Part shown: piece after piece, positions 43,524-52,128 of the stretch
Layout of the letters: every line of letters starts with the position of its first letter
Numbering within the stretch: the stretch's first letter is position 1
Source of the DNA: Pseudonocardia sp. 73-21
Lineage (GTDB): Bacteria > Actinomycetota > Actinomycetes > Mycobacteriales > Pseudonocardiaceae
Direction: 5' to 3'
DNA: 64,000 bases
Assembly (NCBI RefSeq): GCF_001899645.1
Contig: NZ_MKVV01000053.1
Span: forward strand, 16,849 to 80,848
Position numbers and translations under genes: made by a program
Notes under the pieces: model-generated
Database searches by the model: none
The model's input: only the letters and a program-made list of their open reading frames with translations
Told to the model about the DNA's origin: nothing

Positions 43524-46500
43524 TTACGCCCCGACATGCAGGCAGCCGGCCCAGGCGACCGGGTCGTCGGAGGGGAGCGCGCTGCGCCAACTCGCGGCCA
43601 GGGCGGGCGGCATTCCGTCCGGCGGCACCCGGTGCGGGTCACGCGACCAGCGCCGCGCCCGGTGCAGGGCCACCGCGGGTGTACAGCCTTCGACGCGGCG
43701 GTAGTGGTGCACCATGAACATCAGGCGTGAGGTGTAGCGGTCGGGCACCGTCCACATCGAGCCGTAGGCGGTGCGCGCTCCGGCCGCCAGGAAGGCAGTG
43801 GCCAGACTGAACGCCTCGTCGTAATCGGCGCCCGAGACAATGGTCGAGCAGGCCGCCAACTGCACGGTGTCGAGCTCGAAGGGCTGCGTGGGACGCACCG
43901 CCAGGATCTCGTCGACCTCGAGCCACCGGTCGGCGAGCCGCAGGCTCGAGCGGCCGGGTGCAGCCGGTTCCGCGCGGGCGTGGCAGGCCAGGTGCAGGAC
44001 CGACAGCGACGGAGAGCCGTCGCGCAGCCGGTCGAGCACCTCGACGGCCGAGCCCGTCCCGTCCGGGTCGGGAACCCCGTCGCCGGGTTGCCCGAGGTAG
44101 GTCGCCTCCGGATAGAACGCTGCGACCAAGGCGCGTGCTTCGGCGCCGGCCGCCCTGAGATCGCCCGACGGGTTGCCGATGACGAGCTGGGCGCCGTCGA
44201 CGCCTGTGTGTCGGGTCACCGCTTGGCACAGCAACCTGGCCGACGGCGTCGTCGACACGACGGCTGCGTCCGCGAGGTCGCCGCTGCCCTCGGGCCCGGC
44301 CGCCGCATGCCAGGGGACGAGTGCGAGCGTGCCGAACGGCGCCAGGACCAGATGCGGGGGGTCCTCGCCGGTCCCCGGTGGCAGCCGGTGGGCGAGCTCG
44401 GCGAGCTCGGCGCCCGCGACCCGCCAGGCCCAGCGGGTCAGGTCGGTCAGCCGGGCCCGCCACGTCTCGAAGCATGCGCGGCGGTCCTCGGCGGGCTGCG
44501 GCTCCTCGGGGTGGTGCCACGCGGTGTAGGCCTCGCCGTAGTGCCGCAGTTCGGGGCCGGTCCCCAGGTCGGGAAGCTCCAGCACCTCGACGGGCTCGGC
44601 CGCCGGCACGACAACGGCGAGTCCGGGTTCGGGACCGTCGGCCGGGACGAGGTACACCAGTGCCGCACTGCCCTGAGCCTGGAGAGCCGCGCGGATCTGC
44701 GGCGTCGACGGTGGGTCCAACAGCCCCGAGTCGGTGGCGGTGAGCGCGGTCAGGACGCGCCGGCGCAGGTCACCGCGCAGGGCGGCGTCGGGCGTGGTGA
44801 GCAGCTCGACGGAATCGTCCCCGCCGGCGAGGGTCCACTCGTCAGCCAGGTCGTCCCGGCCGACCAGACGCAGCCGCTCGCCGACGCCGCGGGTGGTCAC
44901 CGCGGCGTGCAGGACGAGCCCGCGGCCGGCGTCGAGGGCCGCCACGAGGTCGTCGGCGACCCGGTCGTGCACGCACCAGCGGGCGATGCGCAGCGCGTCG
45001 GCGGCGGCGCTGCGGGCCATCGTGACGGCGTGTTCGGTACCGGACTGCAGCAGCACCATCCAGGCGTGGCCGCGCAGCGCCGCCAGCCCGAGCTCGCGGC
45101 TTCGCGCCCGGTCCTCGGCGGTGCCCCGCAGCCGGCGGGCCTGGGCGGCCTGCATCGCCGACTGCACCCACAGCGGGTTCTCCGGGCCGGCGTCGAACGC
45201 GGACGCCGCCTCGCACCACCGCACGGCGTGCTCGATGTCGTCGGGGCGGTGAGTGCGTTCGGCCCGGTGCAGCCACCAGATGGCGAGGGTGTGTGCGGCC
45301 ATGCCGTGCTGCGGACTTCCGGTCGGCAGGCCGGCGACCCGGGACTCCAGGGCGAGCAGCTCGTCGCGTTGTCGCCCGGGATCGTCGGCGGCGGCGGCGA
45401 TCGCCGCACCGGCGGCGGCGGTGCCGGTGACGCTGTCGAGCAGGTCGGCGAGAGGACCGCGCAGCGTGCGCGGCGGCTGCACCGGAAGCGGCTTTCCGGA
45501 CGGGGCGATCATCTCGCGCATGGCCTGGAAGAACGGGAGCTGGTACTCGCTGATCCAGCGGTCCTGCGGGTCGGCCGCGGCCATGGCGTGGACCGCCTCC
45601 ATGAGCCGGTCGTGGGCGGCGAGCTGCTCGGCCGCGGGGGCGCCCCTGCGGTTCAGCTTTCCCAGTTCGGCGAACGCGGCGAGGAAGCCGCCGGTCGTGT
45701 CGCCGTCGCTCCCGTCCAGCAGAGCCGCCGCGTCGAGCTTGCCGAGGTCACCGGTCCGGCTCGCGTCCAGTACCGACCCGAGCGCCGCCATTCGCGCGAG
45801 GTCGGGTCCGAGTACATCGGGGTGCCCGCTTTCGCGGGCCGTTCTGGCGAAGGCGCCGACGCCGAAGTCGCCGTGCCCGCCCGCCCGTCCGGCCATGAGG
45901 TCGTCGACCATCTGCAGGAATCCTTTGGCGATGCCGACCAGGGACTGCCATTCCTCGTGCGGTTCGGGATGGCGCCGGGCGGTCGCGAGCAGCCGGTGCA
46001 TGCGGTCACGATCGAAGGTGTGGGGCGCCGGATTGAACAGGTCGATCTCCGTGCGCAAGATCGCCATCGCCAGCTCGGCCCGCAGGCCCTCGCCCGCGGA
46101 GCCGGCGGTGTCGAGGGCCTCGATCCCTTCCTCGTGTGCCGTGATCGCCGCCGCCACCATCTCGTCCGACGGCCCCGCGCGCAGCACCTCGTCGAGCATC
46201 TCCAGGCGCCAGCGGTGCGCATCGAGGACCAGGTCAGCGTCGTCGAGGCCGTGTCGCAGCGCCGCATCGAAGCACGACGCGGCCCGGGCGTGGTCGACGT
46301 CTGCCCCGAGCTCCCCGCGCCGCTGGTGGGTCATGCCCAGGGTCAGCCAGGCCATACCGGCATCGCTGTCGTCCACGGCGAGTACCGCCGCGTCCAGGCG
46401 GCGCACGGCGGTATCGAGATCAGGCAGTGACCCGGTGCGGTTGCCCCGGTCGGACCACAGCTCGGCGCAGCGCAGCAGCGCTGTTGGGGGCGGATCCTCG

Positions 46501-47255
46501 CCTTCGCACACCCGCTCCAGGCACTCCCGCGCGACGTCGCCGGCGGTCTCGTCATCGGCCAGTACCCATCGGGTGTAGCTCAGATGGCCCTCGATGAGAT
46601 CCAGCTCGATCGCGGGTTGCCCGGGGTCGATCAAGCTTCGGGCGCGACGTAGCGCGTCGAGGCCTGGATCGACGTCACCGATGTCGTCGCACGCCGATGC
46701 GTAGTCGGCGAGGGCCTGGAGGAGCAGCGGCGCGCCGTCGTCGACGGCAGGCAGCGCCGCAGCCAGCAGCTCGCGCCCGGCCTCGTGATCCGGAACGCTC
46801 TCCTCGGCCCAGGCTCGGTGCAGGCGGGCCATCCCCCGCAGCATGACGACGCCCGGGACGTCGGCGCGGATCGCGTCGAGGTCGGCGACGAGCGTGCCGA
46901 GGTCGCTGGGATCGTGACCGGCGGCGTCGAACCGGGAAACCAGGACCCAGGCCAGGTCCGCCGCCACCTCGTCTCGGTCGATGTCGAGGTGTGCCGGTGC
47001 CCGCCACGCCTGATGGATCTCGTCGCGGGCCTGGTCCCACCGGCGGAGATCGGCGGTCTGTTCGGCCGCGGCCGCGGCGGCGAGCCCGAGACCGTAGTGC
47101 CAGCACACCTCGTCCGGGTGCCCCGTTCCCGCTGCCAGCGCGTCGCCGAACAGCTCCGCGGCGTCGTCGAGGCCCGCCGGATCCCGGCCGTCCAGGGCGT
47201 CGGCCAGCCGTCCCCAGGCGCGCGTGCCGAGCGCGCTCACATCCAGCTGCTCCAT
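43524..47255 (-). CDS. Large helical-repeat CHAT protease (caspase-like)
   Basis: A 1243-aa protein. Roughly 850 residues of TPR-like helical repeats precede a CHAT domain (about residues 880-1243). CHAT landmarks: VLAPFGTLALVPWHA, the catalytic His in LHLACHA (H1092) and the catalytic Cys in VQLAACST (C1136), both intact. CHAT proteins are cysteine proteases related to caspases, often activated by sensor modules in prokaryotic immunity, with TPR-CHAT Csx29 of type III-E CRISPR as a known example. First gene of a minus-strand operon that includes AAA+, zinc-ribbon and coiled-coil proteins. The start at ATG 47255 is preceded by a long structured leader. Confidence 0.88.
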   Translation of the reverse strand: MEQLDVSALGTRAWGRLADALDGRDPAGLDDAAELFGDALAAGTGHPDEVCWHYGLGLAAAAAAEQTADLRRWDQARDEIHQAWRAPAHLDIDRDEVAADLAWVLVSRFDAAGHDPSDLGTLVADLDAIRADVPGVVMLRGMARLHRAWAEESVPDHEAGRELLAAALPAVDDGAPLLLQALADYASACDDIGDVDPGLDALRRARSLIDPGQPAIELDLIEGHLSYTRWVLADDETAGDVARECLERVCEGEDPPPTALLRCAELWSDRGNRTGSLPDLDTAVRRLDAAVLAVDDSDAGMAWLTLGMTHQRRGELGADVDHARAASCFDAALRHGLDDADLVLDAHRWRLEMLDEVLRAGPSDEMVAAAITAHEEGIEALDTAGSAGEGLRAELAMAILRTEIDLFNPAPHTFDRDRMHRLLATARRHPEPHEEWQSLVGIAKGFLQMVDDLMAGRAGGHGDFGVGAFARTARESGHPDVLGPDLARMAALGSVLDASRTGDLGKLDAAALLDGSDGDTTGGFLAAFAELGKLNRRGAPAAEQLAAHDRLMEAVHAMAAADPQDRWISEYQLPFFQAMREMIAPSGKPLPVQPPRTLRGPLADLLDSVTGTAAAGAAIAAAADDPGRQRDELLALESRVAGLPTGSPQHGMAAHTLAIWWLHRAERTHRPDDIEHAVRWCEAASAFDAGPENPLWVQSAMQAAQARRLRGTAEDRARSRELGLAALRGHAWMVLLQSGTEHAVTMARSAAADALRIARWCVHDRVADDLVAALDAGRGLVLHAAVTTRGVGERLRLVGRDDLADEWTLAGGDDSVELLTTPDAALRGDLRRRVLTALTATDSGLLDPPSTPQIRAALQAQGSAALVYLVPADGPEPGLAVVVPAAEPVEVLELPDLGTGPELRHYGEAYTAWHHPEEPQPAEDRRACFETWRARLTDLTRWAWRVAGAELAELAHRLPPGTGEDPPHLVLAPFGTLALVPWHAAAGPEGSGDLADAAVVSTTPSARLLCQAVTRHTGVDGAQLVIGNPSGDLRAAGAEARALVAAFYPEATYLGQPGDGVPDPDGTGSAVEVLDRLRDGSPSLSVLHLACHARAEPAAPGRSSLRLADRWLEVDEILAVRPTQPFELDTVQLAACSTIVSGADYDEAFSLATAFLAAGARTAYGSMWTVPDRYTSRLMFMVHHYRRVEGCTPAVALHRARRWSRDPHRVPPDGMPPALAASWRSALPSDDPVAWAGCLHVGA

Positions 47256-47312
47256 CGTGCTCCTGTCCCTGGTCCGTTGCCCGGGTCGTCGTCCCCGGCT
47301 CCGGTGGGGTTA

Positions 47313-47342
47313 CGCGGGAGGGTGGGGCACCACCCTCCCGCG
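47313..47342 (-). promoter_or_regulatory. 13-bp hairpin in the CHAT gene leader
   Basis: Perfect stem CGCGGGAGGGTGG / CCACCCTCCCGCG with a 4-nt loop, 57 nt upstream of the CHAT start codon. It lies between divergent starts, so it is not an ordinary end-of-gene terminator. There is no U-tract on either strand. It may be an attenuator or an operator. Confidence 0.5.
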
Positions 47343-47369
47343 CCGTCCACTGACGGACGGGGCCGTCAG

Positions 47370-47402
47370 CTACAGGACGTTGTCGTCGTCGTCACCACGC
47401 AC
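47370..47402 (-). CDS. Putative 10-codon leader peptide
   Basis: GTG-initiated mini-ORF of ten codons (VRGDDDDNVL) behind a GAGGAGG ribosome-binding site 5 nt away, ending 27 nt before the strong hairpin and 115 nt before the CHAT ATG. The run of four Asp codons recalls attenuator leader peptides. Chance occurrence cannot be excluded. Confidence 0.25.
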   Translation of the reverse strand: MRGDDDDNVL

Positions 47403-47575
47403 GGCTGCCTCCTCGGGTCGGGCCGGGCCGGCGCGGTGCGCGGGATCACCCCGTGCACCGGCCCGACACCCGCAGGCCGGTGCGTCGCGCCGCGACCGCC
47501 AGATGTCGTCGAGGGGCTGACGGACCGCCCACGCGGCGCGCTACAGTCCGGCCCGCACTGCGGGAGGAGGCAGAT

Positions 47576-48379
47576 GTGGGACCGACCACCTGGGACGGTC
47601 ACGTCCGGCTCGACTACCTGCCGGACAGCCGCCGACTGCAGGTCACGCTGATCACGGTGGAGCCCACCCGCGAGGCCCAGCTGCGACGGGGGTTGCGAGC
47701 CGGGTTCGTGATCGACGACCCCGACGGCCCCCCGGCGTTCGTGGCCGCCGACCTGCCCGCGGCCTTCCTGCCCGCCGACCTGGGGGAGCTGCTGGGCCCG
47801 CGCCTGGCCCCGGAGGCCCGGCTGGTCATCGGGGACGAGCCTCAGGTGCGCTGGTTGCGGCTCGGCCTCAGCGAGGTCGATGACCTGGCCGAGACGTGGG
47901 CGCCCTACCGCGCGGTGGTCCTGGCCGGGGTGGAGCAGCCGAGCCGGATGCGCGCTGTCGGAGCCTGGGCAGGTGGTCTGTGGGCCCGGCTGGGGGTCGA
48001 GGACATCGTGGCCGGTATCGCCGCGCTCGGTCCTCCCACCCCTGCCATGGGCGATGTGCGCTACGACCATGACGACCCGTTCGGAGGCGAGCCGGAGGAA
48101 CCGGAAGTGCTCGGATCGTGGGAGCTGCCCGCATCGTTGGCGCAGGCCGCCGGTGTCGAGGCCCGGCTGCAGTGGTCCGCGGCGGGTGGCCTGGTCACCG
48201 TGACCGCGCGCCGCGTGGCGGCTCCGGGCGCACCGCTGGCCGTCATGTTCGATGACGGCCGCGGTCGTTGGACCGTGCTCGAGCCTGCTGGGGAGGGTGT
48301 GCTCCGGGCCGCCATCGCCAGCTCCGCCGATCCGACGGTGCTGCCCGCGGTCCGGGTGCGGGTCGGAGAGCAGCCGTGA
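47576..48379 (+). CDS. Unknown 267-aa protein
   Basis: A soluble, acidic alpha/beta protein starting at GTG 47576 behind GGGAGGAGG. The first part looks beta-rich (HVRLDYLPDSRRLQVTLITV), the C-terminal 100 residues form another beta domain (VEARLQWSAAGGLVTVTARR). No family recognised. It overlaps the next gene (GTGA) and is divergent from the CHAT gene. Confidence 0.65.
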   Translation: MGPTTWDGHVRLDYLPDSRRLQVTLITVEPTREAQLRRGLRAGFVIDDPDGPPAFVAADLPAAFLPADLGELLGPRLAPEARLVIGDEPQVRWLRLGLSEVDDLAETWAPYRAVVLAGVEQPSRMRAVGAWAGGLWARLGVEDIVAGIAALGPPTPAMGDVRYDHDDPFGGEPEEPEVLGSWELPASLAQAAGVEARLQWSAAGGLVTVTARRVAAPGAPLAVMFDDGRGRWTVLEPAGEGVLRAAIASSADPTVLPAVRVRVGEQP

Positions 48380-49989
48380 GTGCCGCTCAGGAGGTGCCCG
48401 GCCGGCCCGAACGCGAGCCGGCGGACGCGGCGGCGGCGGTCCTGGCCATGCTCGACCCGGAGGTCCTCGAGCGTCTGATCGACCAGGTCGGTTCTCGCGG
48501 TGAACTGGTCGAGCAGATGGCCACGCAGATCGTGGCGCTCCAGGTCAGGCTGGCAGCGCGTCGGGTGTCGGTACCGTCCTGGCGAGCCGAACATCTCGCA
48601 GCGGCGACCCTGTCCGACGCTCCGGGCGTCCAGCAGAACGTCGAGCACGCCGCTCAGCGCTATGCGAAGATCACGGCCGATCCGGACCTGCCGGTCGAGG
48701 TCGCCGTGCTCGTCGGCCGCGCCCACGACGCCGAGACCGTCACCCTGATGGGGCGCACGTATCGGGGTCTTGCCGAGGTCGCAGCACAGCGACCGGCGGA
48801 GCCGCGGATCTTCCAGCGCATGGTCGTGGCGGCCCTGGCCGCAGCCGGGGTGCCGGATGTGGGGCGGCGGGCGTGTGCGGTGCTGGACCGGGGTGCGGCC
48901 TTCGCTGCCGGCCACCGCGCGGTAGGCGGGGAGGTGCCGCCGATGCCCGTGTTCGGCAGCGCCGACTTCCTGGTGGCCGTCGCCGGCTACCGGGTGGCGC
49001 TGGACGAGGCCGGGGGCCGATCCGTCGTGGAGCCGGTCGCCGAGGTCGGCGCCGCGTTGCCGGAGCTGGCCCGACTACTGCGGCTGGGCTTGACCCGCCC
49101 CTCACGGGAGCTGGACCGCGGCGGTGTGGACGAGCCCGACAGCGCGTGGTTCCTCGAACAGATCGCGGAGTACCTTGGCGGGCACAGCGCCCGCCGCTGC
49201 GTCACGGCGCTGGACCGGGGGCTGCGCCGCGCGCGGTGGCGGCCGCAGCCGTCCACGGCGCTCGATCCGCGGACCCGGCGTGCGGTCGGGGTCGTCGAGG
49301 TGGAGCCGTCGGAGCCGAACGTCACCGAGTTGGCCGGCCGGATCGTCGCGTCGCTGGTACGGGCGCCTGCCGCAGCTGCGGCGGCAGCGTGGTTGCGTGG
49401 CGTCCGTCCGGTCGACGAGCAGGATGATCTGGACGAGTTGCTGAACGGCATCTGGCGGCTGCGCGCCGAGCTCGCGACCCGGCCCGTGGATGACGACCCG
49501 GGCCCGGTCGACCCCGCGCTCGTCGCGGTGGTCGAGGCGCGCCTCGGCGACGGCGTCGTCGGCCCGGTCCGGCGGCTCACGGCGGCATTACCGCCACTGT
49601 GGAGCCGGCGCGATCCGGCGATCCGGCTGCTGACCGCGCACCTGCGGGCCGCAGGGAACAGACCACCGGTCGCGCGCCTGGTCGCGGCGGTGGTGGCCTG
49701 CGGGCCCGGGCAGGCCGCCGTGGCCGGCGACGTCGCCGCACACGAACCGGGCACGGCCTGTGTCCGCTCCGAGGAGTCGGGAAGGTGTGTCGCGCGGACG
49801 GACGCGGCGGCGCTGCCGCCGGCGCTCGTCTGCCCGGCCCGACCGTGGCCGGAGGACGGGCTGGTCGAGAGCCACCGCACCCTGGCCCAGCGCGACGGCC
49901 GTGACGACGCGGGGTCGGCGGCACGCACCTGGCGGACCTACAACGGGCCGTGGGCGGACGTGGTCTGGCTCGTCAGCTCACGGGTGTGA
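48376..49989 (+). CDS. Unknown helical protein, 537 aa
   Basis: A largely helical Ala/Arg/Val-rich protein. Residues 10-75 look coiled-coil (LDPEVLERLIDQVGSRGELV); the rest is a series of helix pairs, perhaps a repeat superhelix. No catalytic motif is seen. GTG 48376 overlaps the upstream stop. The last 12 bp overlap the 3' end of the convergent gene. Confidence 0.65.
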   Translation: MSAAQEVPGRPEREPADAAAAVLAMLDPEVLERLIDQVGSRGELVEQMATQIVALQVRLAARRVSVPSWRAEHLAAATLSDAPGVQQNVEHAAQRYAKITADPDLPVEVAVLVGRAHDAETVTLMGRTYRGLAEVAAQRPAEPRIFQRMVVAALAAAGVPDVGRRACAVLDRGAAFAAGHRAVGGEVPPMPVFGSADFLVAVAGYRVALDEAGGRSVVEPVAEVGAALPELARLLRLGLTRPSRELDRGGVDEPDSAWFLEQIAEYLGGHSARRCVTALDRGLRRARWRPQPSTALDPRTRRAVGVVEVEPSEPNVTELAGRIVASLVRAPAAAAAAAWLRGVRPVDEQDDLDELLNGIWRLRAELATRPVDDDPGPVDPALVAVVEARLGDGVVGPVRRLTAALPPLWSRRDPAIRLLTAHLRAAGNRPPVARLVAAVVACGPGQAAVAGDVAAHEPGTACVRSEESGRCVARTDAAALPPALVCPARPWPEDGLVESHRTLAQRDGRDDAGSAARTWRTYNGPWADVVWLVSSRV

Positions 49990-52071
49990 GACGCCAAGGG
50001 CCGCCAGCCGGGCAGCGAGTGTGACGACTTCGGCGTGGCGGGTGTGATGCTCGCCGCCGCCGACGGTGGCCTCCTCCCAACGCCGCACCAGCTCGACGAG
50101 CTGGGCGGCCGTGGTCAGGTCTGCCGGGTCGATATCCGGTACCCGCAGTTCGGCGGCCAGCAGCAACGCCGGCGCGGCCAGTAGCGCGAACCGGCACGCG
50201 TTCTCGGTCGGCGGTTCGCCGTCGAGCAGCCTGCCGGTCTCGGTGGCGGTGAGGGCCCGGCAGATCCAGGCCCGTCCCTGCTGGGCCCATCGCATCGCCT
50301 GGGCGATCTCCCCGCGGGCGCGTGCCGCCTCGGCGAGGCCGGTCGAGGCGCGGGTGGCGACCTGCAGGGCGTTGCGCAACGGTGCGGAGTGCCCGGTGCG
50401 GATCGCGAACTCGGACCGGGCTGGGATCACCACCGACGTGAAGAGCCCGATGGCGGTGCGCAGGTCGGCCTCGTCGGTCGAGGCGGCGAGGAAGGCAGCG
50501 TAGTTCTGCAGGTGGTAGCCCGCGAGGCCGGGAAGCCGGGGAAGCGGCGAGTCGAGGTGGAACCTCGGGACCTCCAGGGCTTCGTGGAAGGCCGCCCACG
50601 CCCGGTGCAGCCGCCGGTCCAACGCCGCGGGCGACGGGAGACCGGCGTCGGGTCGCTGGGCGTTGGTGCGCCGCACGGCGAGCAACTCGACACACGCCGA
50701 GGAGATCACCTCGGCTGCCGCGCCGCGGTCGAGCAGCCCGCGCGCCAGCAGGTTCTCGCAGCGATCCAATCCTGCGAGCAGGTCCGTCAGCGGTGCCCGC
50801 AGGTCGTTGCGCTGGTCGGGCCGCAACGTCTGCACGCGCATGTCAGCTGTGCGGCAGGCCGTGAGGGCGGCGACCGGGTCGTCGGGGTCGAGCACCGCAT
50901 CGGCCAATGCGGCGAGCTGTTCGAGGACCGGTCCGATCGTCTGGCGGGAGGCATCACGACCGCGCGGGGAGACCTGCAGGTGAGCCAGGACGGTGTACAA
51001 CCCGAGCACCAGCGCCCGCCGCGTGAGCAGCGGCAGGCCCTGGACGTCGGAGGCGTGCGGGATCGCGGGCAGGACCTGCGGCGGCTCCGACCCGGGCCCG
51101 GGGGCGCCCTGCGCGCGAGTCGCGTGCCGGACGAACTGGTCGACCAGCCCGGATGGGAAGAGCAGCGCCTCCACGGCCAGCTGGCCCGGCTCGCGTTCGC
51201 TGAGCCACAAATGGCTGGCGTCGGCGGGGGTGCCCGCAGCGAGCAGCCGGCGCAGCAGCAGGTCCACGGCCTCGGCATCGCGCAGCCGACCGGCGAGCTC
51301 CGCGGACAGCTCATCGTCGCCGTCGGGGGGCTCTGCCGGCTGACACGCGGCGAAGGTGTGGTCGGCCACGTCGAGCAGGAACGGCTGGGTGGTGGTGGCG
51401 CCACGGGCCAGGGGGGCACCGACCTCGCAGCGGGTCAGCGGGAGGTCGCCGAGCCCTGCGGCCAACGGGAGTTGCCAGGACTGCACGAGCTCGTGCTGAA
51501 TGGCGCGGGCGTGAATCCCCGCCGCGAGCAACGCGGGCTGCGAGCGGAAGGTCTCGACGACCAGGCCGGTCCAGGCGGCGAGGCGCAGCCGGGTCGGCAG
51601 CGGTGACCCGTTCGGATCGACCAGCAGGGCCAGCGCGGTGCCGATCGCGTCGGTGACCGGATCGAGCAGCCGGTTGACCGCGGTGAGCACCACGGCTGCA
51701 CGGGTGTCGGGTCCGAACCGGTTGAGCGTCGCATTGGCGATCTCGTTGGGCAGGCTGGCGCGCGGCCCGGCCAGCCCGATCCGCTCGACGACCTGCCACG
51801 CGCCTGCATGCGGTGTCGTCAACCGCTGGGCGTCGGCGCGGGTGGGTAGCGGCGCCCCCCGGCTGATCTCCGACAGGGTGACGCGGGCGTAGTCGGACAC
51901 CCAGGTGCGGCGGCCGAACGGCCCGTCGGGCCACGGCACGCCGAACAGCGGTGCGATCTTGCGGGCCAGCCGTGCCGCGGCGACCTCGGCACGGCTCTCC
52001 GGGATGTCGGGCACGACCGCGGGCAGCAGCGGCATGTGATCACCGTAGACGAACGATGCGATGCCCGCCAT
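49978..52071 (-). CDS. Unknown large helical-repeat protein
   Basis: A 697-aa protein composed almost entirely of predicted helices, with tetratricopeptide-like alternation in the last 250 residues (LQVATRASTGLAEAARARGEIAQAMRWAQ-type segments). No catalytic motif. ATG 52071 is used; in-frame ATG 52035 begins just before the better-conserved-looking MPLLPAVVPDIPE. It shares a short promoter region with the sigma-like gene at 52129. Possibly a sensor or scaffold of the CHAT cluster; inferred from context only. Confidence 0.65.
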   Translation of the reverse strand: MAGIASFVYGDHMPLLPAVVPDIPESRAEVAAARLARKIAPLFGVPWPDGPFGRRTWVSDYARVTLSEISRGAPLPTRADAQRLTTPHAGAWQVVERIGLAGPRASLPNEIANATLNRFGPDTRAAVVLTAVNRLLDPVTDAIGTALALLVDPNGSPLPTRLRLAAWTGLVVETFRSQPALLAAGIHARAIQHELVQSWQLPLAAGLGDLPLTRCEVGAPLARGATTTQPFLLDVADHTFAACQPAEPPDGDDELSAELAGRLRDAEAVDLLLRRLLAAGTPADASHLWLSEREPGQLAVEALLFPSGLVDQFVRHATRAQGAPGPGSEPPQVLPAIPHASDVQGLPLLTRRALVLGLYTVLAHLQVSPRGRDASRQTIGPVLEQLAALADAVLDPDDPVAALTACRTADMRVQTLRPDQRNDLRAPLTDLLAGLDRCENLLARGLLDRGAAAEVISSACVELLAVRRTNAQRPDAGLPSPAALDRRLHRAWAAFHEALEVPRFHLDSPLPRLPGLAGYHLQNYAAFLAASTDEADLRTAIGLFTSVVIPARSEFAIRTGHSAPLRNALQVATRASTGLAEAARARGEIAQAMRWAQQGRAWICRALTATETGRLLDGEPPTENACRFALLAAPALLLAAELRVPDIDPADLTTAAQLVELVRRWEEATVGGGEHHTRHAEVVTLAARLAALGVSHP

Positions 52072-52091
52072 CGATCGAACCGACTATCTTC

Positions 52092-52128
52092 TTGACACGC
52101 CGAATACCTAGACACGACTATTTTCGGC
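52092..52128 (+). promoter_or_regulatory. Putative promoter of the sigma-like gene
   Basis: A TTGACA hexamer at 52092-52097 stands 18 nt upstream of a weak -10-like GACTAT (52116-52121); initiation would fall at or next to the ATG at 52129, giving a leaderless mRNA. A direct repeat CGACTATYTT (52081-52090 and 52115-52124) flanks it and could bind a regulator. Confidence 0.4.

Larger units (their letters stand above)
47256..47575. other. Divergent intergenic region with a strong hairpin and a mini-ORF
   Basis: 320 bp between the CHAT gene (minus) and an unknown gene (plus); it must hold both promoters. No standard gene is seen. It contains the 13-bp-stem hairpin at 47313-47342 and, on the minus strand, the mini-ORF at 47402-47370, both in the leader of the CHAT gene. 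Confidence 0.55.

Noticed and set aside
47313-47342. Ordinary transcription terminator
   Set aside because: The hairpin sits between two divergent start codons and has no U-tract, so there is no gene end for it to serve.
47366-48070. Minus-strand frame ending in a Thr run near 47366
   Set aside because: It lies antisense to the gene at 47576 and has no domain; only the 10-codon mini-ORF in a different frame has a plausible start.
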